NCBI GenBank assembly: GCA_035290965.1
Contig: DATDTD010000077.1
Location: forward strand, 1-10,045
Reading direction: 5' to 3'
From: JAGVNX01 sp035290965
Lineage (GTDB): Archaea; Iainarchaeota; Iainarchaeia; Iainarchaeales; GCA-2688035
DNA length: 10,045 nucleotides
Shown: positions 5,923 to 10,045 of the stretch, piece after piece
How positions within the stretch are numbered: the stretch's first letter is position 1
Layout: the number at the start of each line of letters is the position of its first letter
Position numbers and translations under genes: made by a program
Notes under the pieces: generated by a model
Databases searched by the model: none
What the model saw: only the letters and a program-made list of their open reading frames with translations
Told to the model about the DNA's origin: nothing

Positions 5923-6459
5923 TCAAATTTTTTTTACTGTGAGAAGGCAGCAGGTTTGATTGCTATCAACAAGGCAGGGGCAGTTTCCCCAGTTTACACC
6001 ATCAATATTGAGGCTTGAGTGAACCTCAGCAAGATAGTTTTGGATTCCCTTGGCTAAAATAACATTAGAACTGTCGCAAACAGCTTCCAGCCTAGCCTGC
6101 AATGCAGTCGAACCCTGATACCTGACTGAAGACAATGTGCCGCTTGTTACCCAGTTAGCATCGCTTGCAAAGTCTCCTGCAGAAAGGCATATCTGGCCGT
6201 CTGCAACGACTCCGTTGCTGCCATCTGCAACACTCGTTGCAGTTAAGGAATCCAGGGGATTGAAAGTGACATTTCTGCTTGTTAAAGGAAGTGCCTTGTG
6301 GGCTGCAGTGGCTTTTATTATTGTCTTGGCTTCGTCTGTTGCAAGTACCGGGCGAAATAACTGCCAATCAGAAAACATAAGAGTGGCAAAAATAAAATAG
6401 CCCACAATAATAGCCAGCAAAGCAATCAAAACAATTGTAAGAGAACTCGGTTTTTTCAT
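5923..6459 (-). CDS. Membrane-anchored extracellular protein with six cysteines, unknown function
   Basis: I do not recognise this 178-residue protein. Residues 1-6 are MKKPSS. Residues 7-29 form one hydrophobic helix followed by DW, which fits an N-in signal anchor with residues 30-178 outside the cell. There is no lipobox or clear cleavage site, nor the class III pilin signal. The outer part has an alanine/serine/threonine-rich middle and six cysteines (91, 128, 160, 162, 170, 171). Four of these crowd the last 20 residues as NCPC and TCC, suggesting disulfides or metal binding. The ATG at 6459 lacks an SD but has a TATA-like box 26 nt upstream. It lies on the same strand as the tyrosine-rich exported protein but has its own promoter. 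Function unknown. Confidence 0.75.
   Translation of the reverse strand: MKKPSSLTIVLIALLAIIVGYFIFATLMFSDWQLFRPVLATDEAKTIIKATAAHKALPLTSRNVTFNPLDSLTATSVADGSNGVVADGQICLSAGDFASDANWVTSGTLSSVRYQGSTALQARLEAVCDSSNVILAKGIQNYLAEVHSSLNIDGVNWGNCPCLVDSNQTCCLLTVKKI
5928..5935 (+). terminator. Poly-T terminator after ecfT
   Basis: Eight Ts begin 12 nt after the ecfT stop codon. They lie in the 3' end of the convergent minus-strand gene, which ends only 7 nt from ecfT. U-run termination is the usual archaeal mechanism. Confidence 0.6.
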
Positions 6460-6481
6460 ATTTTTATTAGGGTTTGGTGCA

Positions 6482-6489
6482 ATAAAAAC
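6482..6489 (-). promoter_or_regulatory. TATA-like box for the six-cysteine exported protein
   Basis: TTTTTATT on the minus strand, about 26 nt before the ATG at 6459, with no SD in between. This fits leaderless expression, but the box is weak. Confidence 0.4.
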
Positions 6490-6560
6490 CTTCCTTTTTG
6501 GCTATGGCTTGAAGTCAGGGAAGCTGTAAAAATAATGAGAAAAAGTTTTAAGGCAAAATT

Positions 6561-6592
6561 GTTCTTTTGCGCTATTTCAGGGGCAAAAGAAC
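6561..6592 (-). repeat. Perfect 10-bp inverted repeat (hairpin 3 downstream of the tyrosine-rich gene)
   Basis: GTTCTTTTGC (6561-6570) and GCAAAAGAAC (6583-6592) are perfect complements around a 12-nt loop. On the minus strand, T-rich stretches follow (AATTTTGCC, then ACTTTTTCT). It could be the true end of the transcript of the tyrosine-rich protein. Strand is chosen from gene context; the repeat itself is symmetric. Confidence 0.6.
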
Positions 6593-6611
6593 TTTCTTGC
6601 TTTAAGTGAAA

Positions 6612-6630
6612 GCTTTTGCGAAGCAAAAGC
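6612..6630 (-). repeat. Perfect 8-bp inverted repeat with 3-nt loop (hairpin 2)
   Basis: GCTTTTGC (6612-6619), loop GAA, GCAAAAGC (6623-6630). It uses the same core (CTTTTGC/GCAAAAG) as the neighbouring 6561-6592 hairpin, so the two look like copies of one element. Confidence 0.6.
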
Positions 6631-6640
6631 CTCTTTTCCC

Positions 6641-6668
6641 AAGGCTTTTCTCTTTAGAGAAAAGGCTT
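6641..6668 (-). repeat. Imperfect 12-bp hairpin overlapping the stop codon of the tyrosine-rich gene (hairpin 1)
   Basis: AAGGCTTTTCTC (6641-6652) and GAGAAAAGGCTT (6657-6668) pair over 11 of 12 positions around the loop TTTA. Its outer arm includes two bases of the TAA stop (6669-6667). It could slow 3' exonucleases or help termination. Confidence 0.55.
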
Positions 6669-6996
6669 AGCGGTAATTCTTGAGGTATGCGAAGTTGAAG
6701 CCGAAGCCGTTCCAATAGAATTCCTTGTCGTGCGAAGCAGTATAATACACAGGAGTGTAGTATGTTGCGTACGAAGGCTGCCAGCTTGAATAATAGCTGT
6801 ACGAAGAATACGGAGTGTAATTATTGTAGTATGAATAGCCTCCATAAGGGCTTGTTGCATACCCTGTTGAATAAACATTGTAATAGCTGTTAGGGTATTC
6901 TAAAGCGCCATAGCTTCCGCCGTAAGGATAATACGCGAATGCTGAGCCTGCCAAAAAGAGCATTGCTACTGCCAGAAAAATTGCTTTGAAGTTCAT
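6667..6996 (-). CDS. Small secreted tyrosine-rich protein, unknown function
   Basis: This 109-residue protein has a textbook Sec signal peptide: MNFK, a hydrophobic core at 5-16, then GSAFA with likely cleavage after Ala21. The mature part is about 88 residues, 26 of them tyrosine by my count. They are set among Gly, Ser, Asn, Pro and Thr in loose repeats such as YPYGGSYG, PYGGYSYY and YYTPVYY. There are no cysteines and few charges until a final segment (HDKEFYWNGFGFNFAYLKNYR) rich in aromatics. Such composition fits an adhesive, matrix-forming or surface-coat protein, possibly prone to self-assembly; this is inference. It has a strong TATA box (7070-7061), a leader of about 45 nt, and a weak SD (GTGAT) just before the ATG. 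Three hairpins follow. The clear signal peptide and promoter argue that it is a real gene. Confidence 0.8.
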   Translation of the reverse strand: MNFKAIFLAVAMLFLAGSAFAYYPYGGSYGALEYPNSYYNVYSTGYATSPYGGYSYYNNYTPYSSYSYYSSWQPSYATYYTPVYYTASHDKEFYWNGFGFNFAYLKNYR

Positions 6997-7060
6997 TGAA
7001 AAATCACTCTCTTTTGAAATGCTAGAAAGTATGTCTCTTACATAAATATGTACCTAAGAA

Positions 7061-7070
7061 GTATATAAAC
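7061..7070 (-). promoter_or_regulatory. Strong TATA box for the tyrosine-rich secreted protein
   Basis: GTTTATATAC on the minus strand is among the best TATA matches in the window. It predicts a start near 7040 and a 5' leader of about 45 nt, longer than the other genes here. This suggests strong expression or leader-based control. Confidence 0.6.
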
Positions 7071-7110
7071 ATAACGGATTAACGGAATTCAGTTAAAAAA
7101 TGGGTTTTTA

Positions 7111-7134
7111 GCCTGTTTTAAGGCATTAACAGGC
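7111..7134. promoter_or_regulatory. Inverted repeat between the divergent tyrosine-rich and agmatinase genes
   Basis: GCCTGTT (7111-7117) and AACAGGC (7128-7134) form a perfect 7-bp inverted repeat with a 10-nt spacer. It lies directly upstream of the agmatinase TATA-like box and about 40 bp from the TATA box of the divergent gene. Position and symmetry fit an operator for a dimeric regulator; the regulator is unknown. Confidence 0.4.
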
Positions 7135-7137
7135 AGG

Positions 7138-7147
7138 CATAAATAAG
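7138..7147 (+). promoter_or_regulatory. TATA-like box for the agmatinase-family gene
   Basis: CATAAATAAG lies about 36 nt before the ATG at 7179, predicting a leader of roughly 10 nt (AGGCGAGAAA). A second AT-rich stretch (TTATTTTAA, 7161-7169) is too near the start to serve. Confidence 0.4.
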
Positions 7148-7178
7148 TTTTTGGTATCTGTTATTTTAAGGCGAGAAA

Positions 7179-8267
7179 ATGGAAGCATTCAGAAAAATCA
7201 AAACAGCGGGCGTTAAAGGGACTTTTTTAGATGATCAGGAAAACCCTGTTTTTGAAGAGGCGGATGTTTGCGTTCTTGGAGTTGCTTTTGACGCGACTGC
7301 TTCCTACAAAAAAGGCGCTTTTTTCGGCCCCTCTGCCATAATGGATGCCTCGCATGAGATAGAGCATGAAATTCCTGTTTTCGGGGTTTCCCTTGCAGAA
7401 AAAGTAAAAATCCACTGGTTAGGGCTTCTGGAGTATGAAGAGGAAAAACAGGAGAAAAAGGATTTTGAGAAAAGAGATGCCCTGGCAGGACAGATGGTTT
7501 CCGATGTAGAGGAAATCGCATCAAAGGCATTTGAAAAGCACAAGTTTTTAGTCACTTTAGGGGGAGAGCATTCTGTTTCAAACGGGATTTTCAATGCAAT
7601 TGCAAAAAAATTCAATGCAAAAAAGGTTACAATTGTGCATATCGACGCGCACCTGGATTTGCGGGATTCCTTTGAGGGAATGAAATACAGCCACGGCTCT
7701 GTAATGAAAAACGCGCTTGATGCAGGCTTCAGGATAATTTCCCTTGGAATAAGAGACCAGGTCAGCTTTGAGGAAATTGAAACAATTAAAGAGAAAGGAA
7801 TTGCAGGAAGGATTTTTCCCTGCCCTGTAATGCCAAGTGCTTTTTACACAAAAAAAGGCGTGTTTGAAAAAAACCAGTTTTTATGGAAAGGAATCATAAG
7901 CGCCAAGATTGCAAAAAAGATTTTTTCAATGATAAAAACCCCTTTTGTATATCTCACAATTGATGTTGATGGCTTTGACCCAATGTTTTTTCCCGGAACA
8001 GGGACTCCGCTTCCCTTCGGGCTGGATTTTGCATCTGGACAGGAATTCCTTTTTTCATTAATGCAGTTCTGCAAAAAAAGCAAAAAACAGCTGCTGGGGT
8101 TTGACGTGCAGGAAACTGCTCCGCAATTGCAAAAGAATGCGGAGAAATATTCCCATGAAGATGCTGTTTCAACCCAGACAGAAATGAATGCTGCAATATT
8201 AATTTACAATCTGATTGCATGGAATTTTCTGGAAAGATTTTCTGGAAAAAATAAGAAAAGGCAATAA
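7179..8267 (+). CDS. speB: Agmatinase/arginase-family ureohydrolase
   Basis: The family hydrolyses guanidino groups to release urea using two manganese ions. Archaeal members usually convert agmatine to putrescine for polyamine synthesis. The metal ligands are all visible: His131 in GGEHS (128-132), Asp156, His158 and Asp160 in IDAHLD, and Asp262 and Asp264 in TIDVDGFDP. SHG at 171-173 and Glu312 in FDVQETAP are also family features. At 362 residues it is longer than usual (about 290-320). The extra length appears as a charged stretch near 85-100 (EYEEEKQEKKDFEKRD) and a segment near 220-245. It may be monocistronic, facing the tyrosine-rich gene. Substrate cannot be fixed from sequence; other ureohydrolases such as guanidinobutyrase are possible. 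Confidence 0.88.
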   Translation: MEAFRKIKTAGVKGTFLDDQENPVFEEADVCVLGVAFDATASYKKGAFFGPSAIMDASHEIEHEIPVFGVSLAEKVKIHWLGLLEYEEEKQEKKDFEKRDALAGQMVSDVEEIASKAFEKHKFLVTLGGEHSVSNGIFNAIAKKFNAKKVTIVHIDAHLDLRDSFEGMKYSHGSVMKNALDAGFRIISLGIRDQVSFEEIETIKEKGIAGRIFPCPVMPSAFYTKKGVFEKNQFLWKGIISAKIAKKIFSMIKTPFVYLTIDVDGFDPMFFPGTGTPLPFGLDFASGQEFLFSLMQFCKKSKKQLLGFDVQETAPQLQKNAEKYSHEDAVSTQTEMNAAILIYNLIAWNFLERFSGKNKKRQ

Positions 8268-8269
8268 TC

Positions 8270-8432
8270 CTGTTTTTGAGCCTTGCTTTTGGGTTTGGAG
8301 AAATTAGGAGGAAGGCATCCCCAAAAGGACACCTTCGCTGCTAAGAGAGTTGGTTCGAACTTAGACCAAGAATTTGGGATAGGCTCACCAGACTAAGTTC
8401 TCGCATAGATACTCGAAAAAGTATCTATAGTA
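8270..8432 (-). ncRNA. Candidate structured small RNA, minus strand
   Basis: Read on the minus strand, a TATA-like box (8465-8453) would start RNA near 8432. Three stems follow. The first is a perfect 9-bp stem, ATAGATACT/AGTATCTAT (8428-8405, 6-nt loop). The second is a perfect 8-bp stem, GAACTTAG/CTAAGTTC (8400-8357). The third is a 10-bp stem at 8336-8311 in which two pairs are G-U on the minus strand but would be mismatches on the plus strand, which favours the minus strand. A T-run (TTATTTTTTCC, about 8260-8248) inside the 3' end of the agmatinase gene could end it. No known RNA family (tRNA, SRP, RNase P, C/D box) was recognised. Confidence 0.35.
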
Positions 8433-8450
8433 TATTATTGCGACACAGGA

Positions 8451-8465
8451 GGTATATAAATATAA
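8451..8465. promoter_or_regulatory. Two-way TATA-like element
   Basis: GGTATATAAATATAA reads as a good TATA box on both strands. Minus-strand use would start the candidate RNA near 8432. Plus-strand use would start RNA near 8483, just before a hairpin and T-run. Confidence 0.45.
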
Positions 8466-8466
8466 C

Positions 8467-8496
8467 TGCGCCTTCTTTGCAGCAAAGACAGGCGCA
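8467..8496 (+). repeat. Nested hairpin
   Basis: TGCGCC (8467-8472) pairs with GGCGCA (8491-8496), and CTTTG (8475-8479) pairs with CAAAG (8483-8487) inside it. Stem of 11 bp in two blocks. Confidence 0.45.
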
Positions 8497-8505
8497 AAAA
8501 TCCAG

Positions 8506-8548
8506 GCCAAAAACAGACATTTTTTGCTTCTGCCCTTTGGCTTTTTTT
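8506..8548 (+). terminator. Hairpin plus T-run, terminator-like
   Basis: GCCAAA (8506-8511) and TTTGGC (8536-8541) are complementary and the second arm runs straight into seven Ts (8542-8548). It could end read-through from the agmatinase gene or a short RNA begun near 8483. The 24-nt loop makes the stem weak. Confidence 0.35.
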
Positions 8549-8594
8549 CAATGCAAACAAGGAAACAATAAGGATTAAAAAAAACAAAAACAAT

Positions 8595-8603
8595 CATATA
8601 ATT
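8595..8603 (+). promoter_or_regulatory. TATA-like box for ribose-1,5-bisphosphate isomerase
   Basis: CATATAATT is centred about 22 nt before the ATG at 8621. Only AGG is found as a possible SD, so the gene is probably leaderless. Confidence 0.5.
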
Positions 8604-8620
8604 GAAAAACAGGTTTTTTT

Positions 8621-9577
8621 ATGGATGCTTTGCAGGAAACAGTCAAAAAAATCAAGGCTTTGAAAATACAGGGCGCCACAAATGTCAGAAAGGCTGTTTT
8701 AGAGGCACTGAAAAAATCCATTCAGGAAAGCAGGGCAAAAACACTGATTGCTTTTCGGAGAGAGCTTGAAAAAAACTGCGCTTTGCTGCTCGGAGCCCGC
8801 CCTACAGAGCCTGAAGCCCGCACTCCCATAAGGATTGTTTTGAAAGCCGCTTCTTTACACACGCAGAGCCTGGGAGATGCGAAAGAGGCCGCGCTCAGGG
8901 CTGCCGAGGAATATGAAAAAAACCGTGAGATTGCAATGAAAACAATTGCGGAGTATGGGGCAAATTTAATTCCAGAAAACGCAGTTGTTTTCACGCACTG
9001 CCATTCTCACACTGTGGAAGAGATTCTGAAAAAGGCAAAAAGAAAAATCGATTATGTGATTGCAACAGAAACCCGGCCATTGTTTCAGGGAAGGATTACT
9101 GCGGAAAATCTTGCAGAGGTGGGAATAAAGGTTACAATGATTGTTGATTCCGCTGCCTCAAGATTTATGCACAAGGCAGATCTGCTTCTCACAGGGTGTG
9201 ATGCTGTTTTGAGCGATGGAAGCGTAATAAACAAAATCGGCACTTACCAGATTTCTCTTGTTGCGGGAAAAGAGGATGCCCCGCATTTTGTAGCGTGTTC
9301 CTCGCATCATTTTGAACCATTGAGCTATTACGGGATTCCGGAAGAAATAGAGGAAAGGCCTGCAAAAGAAATCTGGGAAAAAAAATTGAAAAACCTGCAG
9401 ATTAGAAACCCTGCCTTTGATGTTACTCCCGCGCATTTTGTGGAAAGCATAATAACTGAAAAGGGAGTTCTTTCCCCTGCCGCGTTTTCAATGGTAATGT
9501 ATGAGGAACTCGGTTTGGAACACAGGAAAAAGGAATTTTTAAGCCTGCTGAAATTGTGGAAGCCGAAGGTGCAATAA
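8621..9577 (+). CDS. Ribose-1,5-bisphosphate isomerase (e2b2 type, eIF2B-related fold)
   Basis: The enzyme converts ribose 1,5-bisphosphate to ribulose 1,5-bisphosphate, between AMP phosphorylase and form III RuBisCO in archaeal nucleotide salvage. Residues 1-110 form the helical N-terminal part; 115-318 are the Rossmann-like part. Visible motifs are FTHCHSHTV (124-132) with the catalytic Cys127, ATETRPLFQGR (148-158), DSAASRFM (176-183), and GCDAVLSDGSVINKIGT (192-208) with Asp194 as the acid/base residue. The Cys and Asp match those known in the T. kodakarensis enzyme (Cys133 and Asp202). Length (318 aa) is typical. An eIF2B-alpha-like or methylthioribose-1-phosphate isomerase role is the alternative; the THCHSHTV and TRPLFQGR patterns favour the R15P isomerase. 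A T-run follows. AMP phosphorylase and RuBisCO are not in this window. Confidence 0.85.
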   Translation: MDALQETVKKIKALKIQGATNVRKAVLEALKKSIQESRAKTLIAFRRELEKNCALLLGARPTEPEARTPIRIVLKAASLHTQSLGDAKEAALRAAEEYEKNREIAMKTIAEYGANLIPENAVVFTHCHSHTVEEILKKAKRKIDYVIATETRPLFQGRITAENLAEVGIKVTMIVDSAASRFMHKADLLLTGCDAVLSDGSVINKIGTYQISLVAGKEDAPHFVACSSHHFEPLSYYGIPEEIEERPAKEIWEKKLKNLQIRNPAFDVTPAHFVESIITEKGVLSPAAFSMVMYEELGLEHRKKEFLSLLKLWKPKVQ

Positions 9578-9580
9578 CTG

Positions 9581-9587
9581 TTTTTTT
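9581..9587 (+). terminator. Poly-T terminator after the R15P isomerase gene
   Basis: Seven Ts begin 4 nt after the stop codon, with no hairpin, as is common in archaea. Confidence 0.55.
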
Positions 9588-9657
9588 GGAATGTTGTTGT
9601 TTGCATCCTGCTTCTGTTTGCTTTTCAAAACAAGAAAATTAATATACCTCATTGCAG

Positions 9658-9665
9658 TTATATTT
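9658..9665 (+). promoter_or_regulatory. TATA-like box for the mscS-like gene
   Basis: TTATATTT predicts a start near 9688 and a leader of about 60 nt that includes an SD. Another AT-rich box (TTAATATACC, 9639-9648) is a possible alternative. Choice between them is uncertain. Confidence 0.35.
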
Positions 9666-9735
9666 GCACATAAAAAAAAAGTTTTGCCTTTTGATGCTGC
9701 CTTTGCTGCGCAGTATTGCAAATATTCAAAATAAC

Positions 9736-9741
9736 GGGGTG
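9736..9741 (+). promoter_or_regulatory. Shine-Dalgarno site of the mscS-like gene
   Basis: GGGGTG lies 5 nt before the ATG at 9747 and supports that start for the truncated gene at the right edge. Confidence 0.5.
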
Positions 9742-9746
9742 CCTTG

Positions 9747-10045
9747 ATGCAGGATTTCGGTTTAGTTACGCTTATTGAAAGCTCTCTTCAAAGCATTCTG
9801 TCGAGCTTTTCCCTGCTTCTGCCGCAGATAATTGTGCTGGCAATAATTGCAGTAATTATTTTTGTGTCTTACCAGATTATGACTGCAATAGTGCGGCACA
9901 GCCTGAAAAGAGTATTGAAGCCAAAAGGAGACATTGAGGCAATAATAAGGTTCTGGAAATATGTTTTCCTTTTCTTCGCAGCGCTTATCCTGATTCTTGG
10001 CTTCAGCGGGAATCTTGCTGCAGCGGGATTAAGCCTTGGCTTGTT
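9747..10045 (+). CDS. MscS-family mechanosensitive channel, N-terminal part (cut by window end)
   Basis: Only the first 99 residues are present; the frame is open to the edge. MscS channels open under membrane tension and release solutes on osmotic downshock. Residues 1-18 are amphipathic. A first membrane helix spans about 21-47 (FSLLLPQIIVLAIIAV...), a basic link follows (RHSLKRVLKPKGD, 50-62), and a second helix spans 70-87. It is followed by NLAAAGLSLGL (89-99). That end matches the opening of the pore-lining helix of MscS proteins, which is rich in Ala and Gly and normally continues into an ALGFALQ-type segment. The small two-helix lead-in is typical of short archaeal MscS proteins. The start is supported by an SD. 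Pore and cytoplasmic domain lie outside the window. Confidence 0.8.
   Translation, partial: MQDFGLVTLIESSLQSILSSFSLLLPQIIVLAIIAVIIFVSYQIMTAIVRHSLKRVLKPKGDIEAIIRFWKYVFLFFAALILILGFSGNLAAAGLSLGL

Larger units (their letters stand above)
8268..8620. other. 353-nt gene-free region with several hairpins
   Basis: No credible protein gene lies here; a 70-codon minus-strand frame (8597-8385) has no signal or promoter fit. The left part (8270-8430) holds three inverted repeats consistent with a minus-strand RNA. The middle holds a two-way TATA-like element (8451-8465). The right part holds two plus-strand hairpins, a T-run and the promoter of the next gene. I tested the GGTTCGAAC sequence near 8353 as a tRNA T-arm; the stem does not form. 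Confidence 0.6.

Noticed and set aside
8341..8404. GGTTCGAAC at 8353-8361 as a tRNA T-arm
   Set aside because: On neither strand do the five bases on each side of the loop pair, and no acceptor, D or anticodon arms can be fitted.
8385..8597. 70-codon minus-strand frame as a small gene
   Set aside because: It runs across the TATA-like element and hairpins, has no SD or suitable promoter, and its amino acids are those expected from AT-rich non-coding DNA.
9706..9713. CTGCGCAG palindrome before the mscS-like gene as an operator
   Set aside because: An 8-bp palindrome alone is easily found by chance, and it lies in the predicted leader rather than at the TATA-like box.
1..10045. Mobile element, CRISPR array, or phage genes
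   Set aside because: No transposase, integrase, regular spaced repeats or target duplications are visible; gene content is housekeeping and transport.

Overview
The window looks like a stretch of archaeal chromosome, most likely from a small-genome DPANN-type archaeon (for example Diapherotrites or Micrarchaeota-like). The lineage is an inference. The evidence is an archaeal-type tyrosyl-tRNA synthetase, an archaeal RibL-type FAD synthetase and a ribose-1,5-bisphosphate isomerase of the e2b2 type. TATA-like boxes about 22-30 nt upstream of start codons also give apparently leaderless genes, and T-runs follow several stop codons. There is no rRNA, tRNA, CRISPR array, transposase or integrase, so this is ordinary chromosomal sequence rather than a mobile island.

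Layout. (1) 16-342 (+): a small UPF0175-type DNA-binding/antitoxin-like protein, convergent with an Hsp20 small heat-shock protein (848-402, -) whose TATA box sits inside an inverted repeat. (2) 1538-921 (-): a five-helix membrane protein, Yip1-like. (3) 3059-1609 (-): tyrS followed by a short lysine/arginine-tailed protein of unknown function, translationally coupled to it. (4) 3137-5915 (+): ribL, then a complete ECF vitamin transporter consisting of a RibU-like S component, a single polypeptide with both EcfA ATPase domains, and EcfT. This reads as a riboflavin-uptake and FAD-synthesis block. (5) 6996-5923 (-): two exported proteins, one with a membrane anchor and six cysteines, the other a tyrosine-rich secreted protein followed by three hairpins. 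(6) 7179-8267 (+): an agmatinase/arginase-family ureohydrolase. (7) 8268-8620: a gene-free, AT-rich, structured region that may encode a small RNA on the minus strand. (8) 8621-9577 (+): ribose-1,5-bisphosphate isomerase. (9) 9747 to the right edge (+): the N-terminus of an MscS-type mechanosensitive channel, cut by the window end.

How the genes fit together. The ECF transporter would import riboflavin; after phosphorylation to FMN by a kinase not in this window, RibL adenylylates FMN to FAD. Ribose-1,5-bisphosphate isomerase belongs to the archaeal AMP/nucleoside salvage route to RuBisCO. Agmatinase would feed putrescine synthesis. Together these suggest a scavenging metabolism. The most unusual parts are the asymmetric fused ECF ATPase, the tyrosine-rich secreted protein with its hairpin cluster, and the structured gene-free region at 8268-8620.
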